Positions 1 through 8,141 of a stretch of 25,277 nt of DNA are shown one piece after another (position 1 is the first letter of the stretch; each line of letters begins with the position of its first letter). The stretch is from assembly GCA_026419775.2 (NCBI GenBank), contig JAOPGA020000363.1, positions 1 through 25,277 on the forward strand. Direction: 5' to 3'. A program made the position numbers and the translations under genes. This stretch comes from Acrasis kona. Lineage: Eukaryota > Heterolobosea > Eutetramitea > Acrasida > Acrasidae. The notes under the pieces were generated by a model. It was not told the DNA's origin. It saw only the letters and a list, made by a program, of their open reading frames with translations, and did no database searches.

Positions 1-1
1 A

Positions 2-394
2 TGTTCTTTTAAATGTCGCAAAAATTTGCCATACACATATGACGCAATGCGATCAATTAATGAACTGATTCGCAGCAATTTGCTGCCAGGTTCACTTATA
101 AAGGGCTCATTTAAATTCTGGGGTCTTCCTTTTACACTGTACCAGAGTGGTTTTGATTTTGACGAACATCCTATGACTGACAAGCGTAAAGCTACTATTT
201 ATGCTAGTCTACTTGGTTACACTAGTATGGATGTAGTTAAGCGTTTTTCTAGTAAGATACCAGTCAAAAAGCCACTCCAAGTGTTGAGGAAGATATCAAC
301 CATTTTGATGGAGACCTCTTACTCCATCTGGCACGCGCGTTGCGCAACGCACGCCATCAAATCCGCCAAGCTAGGCGGGCCTTCGGCTGTATAG
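2..394 (+). CDS. 3' end of an unrecognised protein-coding gene (partial)
   Basis: The frame is open from the left edge of the window to a TAG at 392-394, so the 5' part lies outside. An AATAAA signal at 424-429 follows about 30 nt after the stop, as expected for a real gene end. The visible ~130 residues are mixed helical and basic with several aromatics. I recognise no catalytic motif. The last ~25 codons (about 330-394) are clearly GC-richer than the rest and contain a perfect 14-bp palindrome at 337-350; the protein ends in LGGPSAV. That tail may be a later insertion or a local duplication. The end (..IWHARC..) vaguely recalls C-termini of retroelement or transposon proteins, but I cannot assign it. 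Confidence 0.4.
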   Translation, partial: CSFKCRKNLPYTYDAMRSINELIRSNLLPGSLIKGSFKFWGLPFTLYQSGFDFDEHPMTDKRKATIYASLLGYTSMDVVKRFSSKIPVKKPLQVLRKISTILMETSYSIWHARCATHAIKSAKLGGPSAV

Positions 395-423
395 AGTCAT
401 TTATAAATATGTAAATTTATTCT

Positions 424-429
424 AATAAA
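424..429 (+). promoter_or_regulatory. polyadenylation signal AATAAA
   Basis: Exact AATAAA about 30 nt after the stop of the partial gene at the left edge and just upstream of the split protease gene. Confidence 0.5.
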
Positions 430-458
430 GCTTTTCGCAGAATGCGATTTATACAAAA

Positions 459-937
459 GTGCAGCCAGGTACAAGAATCAATAAATATTGTGCGATATTC
501 GAGTACTCGATGAGCACAAACCATGCTATCAAAGAGTCAGAGGAGAGATTTGGTAGTATTATTACCTGTGAACGGCCATTAAATAACACAGTATCCGATA
601 GTGTTGAGAGACATCCAATGGAACAATGTATGTTTGACTTCTCTATAAAACCAGAGGAAGTAAGAGTAGAACCAAAGTCCAAAATTCCAAAGAAACAAAC
701 AGACAAGAAAGCCCAAGAAAAGAAAAAATCCAAAAATGTCTCTGTCATAGCACTCTTTAATGCCTTCTCCACCCCTACTCAACCTGGCTTACAAGTTTCA
801 AAAAAAGTTATTGATGCAATCATAAAACAGCATGATGAGATAGAAGAGTTTAATAACAGTGTTCAAGAGTTGTTTGAGAAAGAAAATACTTTAGAAAACA
901 TTGATAAGCTACCCGATAGATATTCAACAGTAACCTA
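459..937 (+). CDS. N-terminal part of the Ulp1-like protease gene (before the insertion)
   Basis: The frame opens after an in-frame TAA at 426-428. The first ATG is at 510; an upstream exon is possible because gcag/cag acceptor-like sequence lies near 465. The ~140 residues are Lys/Glu-rich and low in complexity, with a basic stretch near KKAQEKKKSKN and a helical acidic segment near IIKQHDEIEEF. The frame reads through ..STVTY and then, inside the inserted element, reaches a TAA at 945-947. Joining base 937 to base 2710 continues in the frame of the downstream protease domain without a stop, giving a 1,542-bp frame from ATG 510 to TAA 3823 (513 aa). I therefore read this as the regulatory N-terminus of the protease and not a separate gene. 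Ulp/SENP proteases usually carry divergent N-terminal regions before the catalytic domain. Confidence 0.6.
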
Positions 938-2709
938 CCCTAATTAAATAATTTATCAAAATGAAGTTGATCCATTTTCGTACTTCTCGATTTTGGCTCA
1001 AAGTGGTACAAAAATGAATCACTATAAATTAGAATGGAGATAAAAAACCCGATAATGAAATTTAATTTAATTCTAGAAAGAATGTATCTGATAAAGTCGG
1101 ACACCATTCTTCTTCCACCATCCAACGTGTCATCCATCATCTATTTGGTCCTCTAGTCGCTGAATGCATGACGCTATGGCAAACGCATCCAAGTATAATG
1201 AAGTTTTATGTTCATCTTGAACCGCTACTGCATTCATTCTCTTGCTGTAATAAATATTGTCACTATCTTTGCTGCTTGCATTTTGCAAAGTGTCTTTCAC
1301 AAATCAGTAGTGATGTAACCTTCAGAAGAGCTTGTGCTGTAGTTTTTGTACCTTTACTGACGTAAATTTAAAAAACCCTTCTTGAATATAAGAAAATTAT
1401 TATGTAACAGACCACAGTAATTTCTGTTGAATCTTATACTCCTGTTGTTTTAAAACAGTATTGACATAAATTTAATGTAGCCCCATCGATAATAATTACC
1501 TTTTGCTAGCATCGCTGACATCACATTTGTAATGCAAGTTGACTAATATCTGTAGATGACAATAAAACTACAACACACTATGAGAACGTTAGCTGCCGGT
1601 TATTCTATCAAAGCATGTTTCTAGCTGTTATGTTATTAACATACGACGTTAAGAGAGGAGCGTGACCCTAACCGTCCATAACTAAAAAGTTTAATCATAT
1701 CAACGAAGATTTTTCTGGTGAGAAAGAGATACCAAGGCTCCAAGAGCTGCAATCAAAAGGCCAGAAAAACGTTGATGAGGATTCTGATAGCACAGATGAC
1801 AAGACTACTACAACGAAGCCTGCCACAAAAACAGTATAAGGAGCATTAAGGCTAAATACGATGAAGAGTCCAACTTATCAATAGAAACGTCTACATCCTT
1901 TGAAATAGTGTCGTACCAAAACACTTGCGCTGAGTACGTTTTGTATAAGGTAAATTTACACAATATGTGTTACATTGTAAACGTTTCTAGGTGCAATGTA
2001 CTGGCTGCAAATCTTGAGCTTGTGCACAAATTGGGAGACAAGACAACAAGAAAGAGGTTCAAGTGGAAAGAGTTAGAAGGAACTACACAGCATACCTCCT
2101 CTATGATCATCAACACAATTAATGCGTCAATGTTGCCGTTCATAATCAAGGTACCATCTTATGATTGTTACAATAGGAATGTGCTGGAGAGCATTAAAAA
2201 AATGACCGCTATGCTTGAGGAGATAATTATCTGGAGCCACTGCACTATTCTAATCAACAAAGAGCCTCTGTGGCAACCTGCAGAAACCAACATCATGATG
2301 GCAGCTATAAATCAGTAAGTGGGCAAGTAGGAAGGAAAACTAAGGGTCAAGAAGCACGTACCCTGATTCAGGGGAATATAAGTGGAAGGAAGAGCTTGAT
2401 CATTATCAGAACACCGAAAGTTAGATTGAGATCATCAAGGTGCGCCAAACTAAGACGACAGTAGGAGTACACTAGAGCGTACGATTATGTACCAATAGGG
2501 CAGATGAGAATTTGTAGATGATCAATAATTGTACTTTTTGATGGTTTTCTCGGTGGCCATTATTGTACCAAGAGTACATTTTGACAGTAACGGTTTTTGT
2601 ACTTTTTGAACAATAAACAGTTTATTTTCTAATTACCCAAAACTGAACTTTTAGTACGGTTCCGGGGTCTCAAAACCGGACGAAAATGGATCTTTAATTA
2701 ATTAGGGTA
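938..2709. mobile_element. TA-flanked DNA transposon inserted in the Ulp1 gene
   Basis: The left end (936-947) and the right end (2698-2709) are perfect 12-bp inverted copies, TACCCTAATTAA. A second shared inverted block, GATCCATTTTCGT, lies just inside both ends. The flanking dinucleotide is TA on both sides, consistent with a TA target-site duplication as in Tc1/mariner-type elements. I count one TA as duplicated, giving 1,772 bp. The interior has only decayed coding sequence and scattered GTACTTTTT/GTACAAAAA motifs near both ends, so the copy looks non-autonomous. CCC-starting ends are not the classic Tc1 ends, so the superfamily is open. piggyBac is unlikely because the flanks are not TTAA. 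Confidence 0.75.
1690..2321 (+). pseudogene. decayed coding sequence inside the inserted element
   Basis: Coding-like stretches in different frames occur here: an acidic and basic run ending at a TAA (1837-1839), then a Ser/Glu/Thr-rich run from about 1842, then a ~100-residue open stretch to 2318. A possible 41-bp GT-AG intron starts after TATAAG near 1949 and ends at TTTCTAG, but splicing there leads to a TGA soon afterwards. No domain is recognisable. It is probably a remnant of the element's own gene or of captured sequence. Function is unknown and the boundaries are approximate. Confidence 0.3.
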
Positions 2710-3823
2710 TGTACCACACACATTAAATGGACAGACCACACATTCAGCTGTTACCATAACTGTACCTAAAGAAGATGAACATATACCTATATGCTCAACA
2801 ACTTCAAATGGTGACCATATTGAGGTATCAGTGTCTGTCATGCAGTTTGACCAATCCTCAACATCTGAACAAGAGTCAGGCAATGTTTTAGGTTCAAACA
2901 CAATTGGTACTCGTAAAGAAGAAAGGGATGCTGCTAAACAATTTCTAAAAAAAAGACCATACAATGCGGTCAATAACGAGAACAACTTTGTGAGTGAATT
3001 TTTAAAGTCACCAGAGAAGCGAAGCAAGAAGGAAAGTCCAGTTGACAAAAGTGAAAGCAAGAAAGAAGCGAAGTCAAAAGAAACTGTTGGTGTTTGGCTT
3101 AAACAAGCATACGTAGAGGACAAAAGTGGACCAAAATTTGGGAAAGAGAAGAAACATGCCAATTGTTGCTGTAATAATAGCATTCAAGAAATCTGCAAAG
3201 AACATGATGGATCCGCAGCTTTTCGACAAGGAAGACCAATCGTTCAATACAGTGACATTAAATGCCTCTCGGAAAAAACATGGGTAAATGATGCAATAAT
3301 TAACTTATATTTTCACATCAAGTTTGGAAGAAAGAACAACAAATTTAACGTATACTCTCCAAACAATGCAACCTTCTTTTACCCTACCTTTTGCAACAAA
3401 GAAAAACAAGAAAAGCTTGCAAACCGTTTACCTGATGCACTCGCAACACAGAAAGCTTTTGTGCTTCCAATTCATAACGTTGCTCATTGGACTTTAGCAA
3501 TTATCAATTTTGAGAAGAAGCGTTTCAAATACTACGATTCACGCCCTACAACACAAGGCAAAGAGTTTGCGTCTCAGGTTTTCAAAAACCTCAAAATGCT
3601 CATGAAAATGCATGCTTCTCACATCAAATCAAAATTGAATTGTGAAGAATGGCCAGAGAAGTTTTTTGACGAAATCCTTATTCAAAAAAACAGCAACGAT
3701 TGTGGAATATGTGTTATACATTTCGTAGAAATACTATACCCTGGTGTAGTTATGGAGAATTACCTTACATCGTATGCAAATATGAGAACAATTGTGAAAT
3801 GCTTTATACTCCAAAGACAATAA
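2710..3823 (+). CDS. Ulp1/SENP-like cysteine protease (C48), catalytic part
   Basis: Ulp1-family proteases mature ubiquitin-like proteins by cutting after a C-terminal Gly-Gly, or remove them from targets. The catalytic core is clear: His in AHWTLAII (codon 3485-3487), Asp in YYDSRP (3536-3538), the oxyanion Gln in IQKNSNDCG (3683-3685) and the nucleophile Cys (3701-3703). Spacing and order H-D-Q-C match the family. A typical entry helix motif (WVNDAIINLYF) precedes them. Before the domain is a Lys/Ser/Glu-rich linker with a possible nuclear signal (KRSKKE). The frame is open back to the right end of the inserted element, and its first in-frame ATG after the insertion is at 2840, so as it stands only a truncated protein could be made from this part. 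An AATAAA lies at 3868-3873. The oxygenase-like gene follows on the same strand. The protease domain itself shows no internal stop, so decay is limited to the insertion. Confidence 0.85.
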
Positions 3824-3867
3824 CCAAGTGTATCCTCCACTGTTTTGATAATTATCGGAATATGATC

Positions 3868-3873
3868 AATAAA
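3868..3873 (+). promoter_or_regulatory. polyadenylation signal AATAAA
   Basis: Exact AATAAA 45 nt after the protease stop codon. Confidence 0.5.
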
Positions 3874-4229
3874 TATTGACTGTCTTTACCTACTTAATGC
3901 CGTCTGATAAAAATATGCCTCCTCTGTTACTACTAGTGTTTCATCTCAGCAGAGGGGGGACTTACAGCATTACCTGGACGGCCCTTTCGAACTCTTCTAT
4001 TAACTTCCAACGCAACAGCTGCATCAGAGGTCAAGTCCTTCTCAATAGTCCTATCAATATTGGCCCCATTGAGACAATAAAGATAGGAATCACAACTACA
4101 GAGTATGCATACTTGGCTAGTGTATTTAAATTTTGTACTTCAGAAATCTGTTAATTGAAAAATACACATTATGGTTTTTGGTAAACCTAAATATTCAACA
4201 AACCACCAGACCAACACATCCTTCCAGAG
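3874..4229. other. intergenic, nothing firm
   Basis: This stretch separates the Ulp1 gene from the oxygenase-like gene. It has a ~90-residue open frame without an ATG at its start and without recognisable features, which I do not count as a gene. No repeats are evident. Confidence 0.5.
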
Positions 4230-4232
4230 TTG

Positions 4233-4505
4233 ATGGTAAATCATTTTAGAAAGAGAGCTCCCAGTAAAAAAGCATACAAAAAACAAAAAAGAATTTCGAA
4301 AGTTCAATGCGAGAATGAAGACATTAAATACATTACATGTCCACAAATCACACCCAAGAACATTAAAATTTTTTACCAACTGAGACGTGAATGTCCATTC
4401 CATGGTAAATTACCAAATGATGTATTTCCTCATGATACCAAATCTGGAGTAACATGTAAGTGTGGTTGTGATAAGTCGACATCAAATTTCAACGGATGGC
4501 CTTAA
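4233..4505 (+). CDS. possible 5' exon of the first oxygenase-like gene
   Basis: The frame starts at ATG 4233 and is strongly basic at its N-terminus (KRAPSKKAYKKQKR). It then has a Cys/His pattern (CPFHG .. CKCGC) that could bind a metal. It overlaps the start of the downstream oxygenase-like frame in another frame, so a short intron or a frameshift must join them if they are one protein. Several GT donors are present (for example GTAAAT at 4404 and GTAAGT at 4456), but I could not fix a junction that is clean in frame. The second oxygenase copy has no similar Cys-rich part, so this could also be a separate small protein. Confidence 0.35.
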   Translation: MVNHFRKRAPSKKAYKKQKRISKVQCENEDIKYITCPQITPKNIKIFYQLRRECPFHGKLPNDVFPHDTKSGVTCKCGCDKSTSNFNGWP

Positions 4506-5373
4506 TAAGAATACCGTTATAATTGTTGACAAAACTACTAGAGAGCCTTGCTACATTGTCCGATTTACAACATTTAAAGAGTTGGAGGAAAACCAAACAA
4601 AGTATAATGATATAGAGAGGCTGATGATGTACTTTGTTAAATCCAAACAGAATTTGAACGTCAACCAAAGCAATGGTGCCTACAAAAGAGCAGGCAGTAG
4701 GGGCACTTGCTACGCATACGGATATCGAGCAGCATATGAAAAAGGATTCTATTNAGGTAGATACGCACCAAAAGGAATTATTTATAAAAATACCAAACGT
4801 AGAGAAGTATGGGAAAAGGAACAAAGAAACCTTGTATGGGTGGAAGGAATTTATCGCAAGTATTTTGAGTCACTTGCCCCATCTATGTTCCAGTCAGTTG
4901 TTACGGATGCGAAAATCGCCAACGTTCCTTCTATATCGCAACTACAGTTTGGCAAGTGTAAAAGACCATTTGCATCAAATTTATTTGTCTCTTTTAATTA
5001 CGTTTCAGCACCTCACGTAGACAACGATAAACAAAAATGGGTGTTTGGAATTTATGCCCCAATATTTTGGAAAACTGGCAAATTAGCCTCCAGAGCACAG
5101 GGATTTGATGGAAAACATGGAGAGTTTTGTGTCTCATCATACAAAGTTGCATCATGTTTAAATGAATGTGATGGGATTATAGAAATGGCTTGGAGAGGGA
5201 AAGAGGATGTACATTTCACTATGCCTACAACATTAGGAATACGAAGCAAATATGCTCGAGTGGGATCAGATGTACAAATTAGTGAGAAATTGGTACAAAA
5301 AATCGCACGAATGTATCAATCCAAAAAGAAGACGAAGCTTGTAAAAGATCATAGTGGCATCTTTTTTTCCTGA
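4462..5373 (+). CDS. 2-oxoglutarate/Fe(II) oxygenase-like protein, copy 1
   Basis: This is clearly a paralogue of the minus-strand gene at 13614-14723. Shared landmarks include AGSRGTCYAYGYR / AGSIGECMAHGYR, the GRY segment, FASNLFVS, and GEFC near the centre. I propose the double-stranded beta-helix 2OG/Fe(II) fold: HVD (codons 5014-5022) as the first metal pair, a distal His at 5212-5214 and an Arg at 5257-5259 placed to bind 2-oxoglutarate, with a hydrophobic FGIYAP strand between. This order matches TET/JBP and related oxygenases. The family call rests on motifs only. The 5' end is uncertain: the frame has no early ATG and opens after a TAA near 4447, so an upstream exon is expected. N at 4754 lies in a codon TNA that aligns with Leu in copy 2. 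Polyadenylation signal at 5502-5507. Confidence 0.6.
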   Translation: MVVISRHQISTDGLNKNTVIIVDKTTREPCYIVRFTTFKELEENQTKYNDIERLMMYFVKSKQNLNVNQSNGAYKRAGSRGTCYAYGYRAAYEKGFYXGRYAPKGIIYKNTKRREVWEKEQRNLVWVEGIYRKYFESLAPSMFQSVVTDAKIANVPSISQLQFGKCKRPFASNLFVSFNYVSAPHVDNDKQKWVFGIYAPIFWKTGKLASRAQGFDGKHGEFCVSSYKVASCLNECDGIIEMAWRGKEDVHFTMPTTLGIRSKYARVGSDVQISEKLVQKIARMYQSKKKTKLVKDHSGIFFS

Positions 5374-5501
5374 TCATTCTCACTGCACTACCAAGTATTG
5401 AAGCTGTACCTACCTGCTGGTTTCCATTCCTTTAAATAAGATGTTACGATTCAAATTAATTATCACGTTTAATTACAATAATCCTTTTTACAATACGAAG
5501 C

Positions 5502-5507
5502 AATAAA
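5502..5507 (+). promoter_or_regulatory. polyadenylation signal AATAAA
   Basis: Exact AATAAA about 130 nt downstream of the copy-1 oxygenase stop. Confidence 0.35.
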
Positions 5508-5935
5508 ACAGATCCAATCAATTGCAGGGTTGGCCATTTTGTACTCACTTCAAATTCACCTTTTATATCCATTGTTTCCGGGAAAACTCGCTATGGAGTA
5601 ATTATGTGAAAGACGACTTCTTAATATGGAGGATAAATAATAAAAATAATTTTGTAATGACGAGAAATAATGCATGAATGTAGAATATGACAACACAGGG
5701 TCTTTGTGGAGAACCGCACCAAGCATCAGCTGTTCCTTTCCTCAGCAATCAGCGCAACCTTCACCCATGACAAAAAAAAGCAATTTCATCACAACCGGTG
5801 CATTTCATTCAATAACCGACATGTTATTCAACGATGAATCAGTTGATTATACGATTATTGCAAACATATACAAGCATAACACGACAGTATTTTATTGTAC
5901 ATTAAAAACCACTTTTGTCTTGATGAACCATGATT
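5508..5935. other. intergenic, nothing firm
   Basis: AT-rich sequence. A weak plus-strand frame here overlaps the better minus-strand frame next to it and has no supporting features. Confidence 0.4.
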
Positions 5936-6250
5936 TCATTTGTCTTCCGGCTCCAAACTGTATTCGAGCTGATGTCCTTCCTCCTGTCCAAAACCAAGCT
6001 TGTTTTCCACATTTGAATTCAACAACTTGTTAAGTCTCTCAAGGTAAAGATTGTATACGCAAGGGTCAAATGCTTTCAGGACGGNGGCGATTTTCATGGT
6101 TACTCCATTCAATTTGTCAAGATACATTTTATAGTCAGAGTATGTCCTGCAGTTTAAAATCTCTTGAGAGTAATGTGGCTTGGAACCCAAAACTGTCTTG
6201 TAACTCACTCTCCACCCATTGGAGTTAACACCAAGAAAGCCAAAAAATGA
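5936..6250 (-). CDS. hypothetical coding exon, unrecognised
   Basis: On the minus strand this stretch reads as a balanced protein segment (GFLGVNSNGWRV, then a helical YLDKLNGV and LYLERLNKLLN) ending at a stop at 5936. Its 5' part above about 6250 loses coding character, so the beginning is probably at a splice junction or is missing. One N at 6085 falls inside. I recognise no family. It stands between convergent pieces and may be part of a decayed element gene. Confidence 0.3.
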   Translation of the reverse strand, partial: SFFGFLGVNSNGWRVSYKTVLGSKPHYSQEILNCRTYSDYKMYLDKLNGVTMKIAXVLKAFDPCVYNLYLERLNKLLNSNVENKLGFGQEEGHQLEYSLEPEDK

Positions 6251-6506
6251 TAGTGACGGCACGGAACTGTCACAACAACCCAAGACAATGAATTGTGGAA
6301 AAAGCATACTAGAAGCAAAGAGAGAAGCATTTCTGGGAGGAATTCATAACTTCCTCCCAATGTCCAACAACACAAGCAACAATTATCGGGAATTGGATCA
6401 TGCACCTGTTTAAAATTAGCACAAAACTCAAGGACAGTTTCAAAACAAAGAGCGAGTTGAAATTAAAACAGAGGAAGATATTTACCATTTCAATCATCAC
6501 ACCACT

Positions 6507-6803
6507 ATGTACATTAAAGAGTTACCAACATTAATTGTACTACTTTATGCTGGTTGTTTAACTAGATGCTTTGAGGACGAAAATGATTTCTTTCGGTACA
6601 AACTAAAGCAAGCATTATCGTATAAAGGAACAAAACGCATTGTATACATTTTACTTGAAATAACTATAGCAGAGTTATTTGAAGCAGTTCCTGAAGAGGA
6701 TGTAGTATTAAATGAACTGAAAGCACATATGAATAGTGTGTTGGTTGACACTGTGAGTTATAATGGAAGTTTAGAGATGTGTATTAAAAGATTGATGAAT
6801 TAA
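6507..6803 (+). CDS. small hypothetical protein
   Basis: An ATG-started 98-codon frame with a mixed helical composition; EITIAELFEAVPEEDVV is a representative stretch. No domain is recognised. No AATAAA lies close to the stop; the nearest is about 150 nt away at 6950-6955. It could be a terminal exon or a fragment of a larger gene. Confidence 0.3.
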   Translation: MYIKELPTLIVLLYAGCLTRCFEDENDFFRYKLKQALSYKGTKRIVYILLEITIAELFEAVPEEDVVLNELKAHMNSVLVDTVSYNGSLEMCIKRLMN

Positions 6804-6941
6804 AATATTTTTTATATGAGTTCTACGATGTTCTATGTGTTTGTCAAAATCATTGTGTGGGTTGTAATTGTCGGGATATCTCTCAAAATATTAAATTAAA
6901 TTAGACTGAGAGTACTTTTTTATTAAACAAACCCATATTGG

Positions 6942-7232
6942 TTGTTACAAAATAAAGTTTTCCCGGGTCTCTCCTATGGTTTTGTAGGGGTTAACCTTAC
7001 AAATGGAGTTAAAGTATATATCAACAATACCATTACGCCTTTGTTAAGAGAGTCATGTTTTAATATTGAAGGTTTTGAATTTACATTGGATGTTGGAACG
7101 TATCTCGGCAAAGTATTGGTAACAAAAGGGTGTGTTAACAAATACATATATCTACAATTAATAAAAAATAATACTTTATTATATACTCCCTCGGTATTTG
7201 GCTTGGCTCCTCTGTTTGGTGAGATAGGTTGA
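6942..7232 (+). CDS. small hypothetical protein or 3' exon
   Basis: A 96-codon frame rich in beta-prone residues (FEFTLDVGTYLGKVLV), ending with TGA at 7230-7232. It has no early ATG, so it is more likely a 3' exon or the remains of a longer frame. A perfect hairpin follows 10 nt after the stop, and a minus-strand frame ends on the other side, so the two are convergent. Function unknown. Confidence 0.3.
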   Translation: MLQNKVFPGLSYGFVGVNLTNGVKVYINNTITPLLRESCFNIEGFEFTLDVGTYLGKVLVTKGCVNKYIYLQLIKNNTLLYTPSVFGLAPLFGEIG

Positions 7233-7242
7233 CTACAGGAAA

Positions 7243-7272
7243 TTAGACTGGTCCTGTCAAAAACCAGTCTAA
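7243..7272. terminator. perfect 10-bp hairpin between convergent frames
   Basis: TTAGACTGGT at 7243-7252 and its exact reverse complement at 7263-7272 are separated by 10 nt. It lies 10 nt after a plus-strand stop and 22 nt before the end of a minus-strand frame. It could mark transcript ends, or be a subterminal motif of a mobile element, since the same ACTGGT/ACCAGT words recur at 11.9-12.1 kb. Confidence 0.4.
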
Positions 7273-7294
7273 CTTATCAAAAATCCTGTCTAGT

Positions 7295-7633
7295 TTAAGA
7301 TTGTAAGAGGTCATCATCAACCTGTAGAACACTAGTAGAACTGATATCAAACATATTGTTCAATATTTGATCACGTTTGCGTTGGGCGAAACAAAGAGCT
7401 TTTCTAGCTTTCCTCACATTCTTACTGTCGAATGTGTCAGGTTTTGGTGGTTTGATACCAAAAATCTCTGTGGCACATTTCATTAAGTGGTCGATGAGAT
7501 GGCTACTTCTGGCTTCCACTGATAATAATTCAGGGGCTTTGTAGGCTGCACAAACCCAACCCTGCGCAAACAACACCAGCCTAAGACACTCACTTTTTGG
7601 ACAAAGATGATGACATGTTCTATGAGGAACCAC
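7295..7633 (-). CDS. hypothetical protein fragment, unrecognised
   Basis: A 112-codon minus-strand frame with GTG, not ATG, at its start and a TAG just upstream. It looks coding: Cys/His-rich near the start (TCHHLCPKSEC) and then helical. It is probably one exon of a spliced gene or a decayed fragment. I recognise no family. It overlaps by a few codons the opposite-strand decayed gene starting near 7592. Confidence 0.35.
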   Translation of the reverse strand: MVPHRTCHHLCPKSECLRLVLFAQGWVCAAYKAPELLSVEARSSHLIDHLMKCATEIFGIKPPKPDTFDSKNVRKARKALCFAQRKRDQILNNMFDISSTSVLQVDDDLLQS

Positions 7634-8141
7634 TACAACCGATCCCCACTACCGATCCTGTCAACTACTACTTTCCGGAATTACAACAAAGTAATGATAC
7701 CATCGGCCTAACAAACAATAAAAAGAGCAACAAGAAGAACAACAAAAAGTAGAGCAACAACAATTCTATAAAAAGGATACAATATCAGACAATGAGGGTA
7801 AAGAAGATAATGTTGTTAATGAAAAAGAGGAGATAAATAAGGAGAGAATGAAGTAGATACAAGGTTAACGAGCAAGACTGTTCCAATAGTCTTATTTTTG
7901 AAAGTATCACCATATCTTTAAATAATGCTAATGAGAAAGTTGTTTATAAGGATAAAGTATCAAAAAAAGGAAGGAAAGCATGGATGATAATGAGAAAAAT
8001 GTACCTCCCAAAAAGAATATATTACTTTTTAAAGCTAAAGAAGAAGTTGTAATAGACAATAAATCCTTAACTCAACACAAAGGGACTTCAAGTCAAAGTG
8101 GATGCTTTGAGTCAAGAGGTTCTAACTTTGAGTCAATATAA
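7592..8141 (+). pseudogene. decayed Lys/Asn/Glu-rich gene
   Basis: Successive coding-like segments in changing frames run on the plus strand: ATG 7615 to TAG 7752 (acidic start, then a Lys/Asn run); a segment to TAG near 7856 (..DNEGKEDNVVNEKEE..); a segment around 7860-7975; and ATG 7980 to TAA 8141. Each is low-complexity and charged, and one-base shifts connect them, which suggests one gene broken by several frameshifts. The last segment runs into the ~200-bp repeat array, so its tail is repeat-derived. No domain is recognisable. Confidence 0.4.

Noticed and set aside
449-782. Minus-strand open frames opposite the Ulp1 N-terminal part
   Set aside because: They are Phe/Leu-rich mirror images of the Lys/Glu-rich plus-strand sequence, which continues in frame into the protease.
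2270-2464. Arg-rich small protein inside the inserted element
   Set aside because: Overlaps the decayed coding region in another frame and has no recognisable features.
938-2709. The insertion read as an intron of the Ulp1 gene
   Set aside because: The left border has no GT donor at the joint that restores the frame, and the inverted ends with TA on both sides fit a transposon.
938-2709. piggyBac origin of the insertion, because its ends start CCCT
   Set aside because: The flanks are TA-containing but not the TTAA target required by piggyBac.
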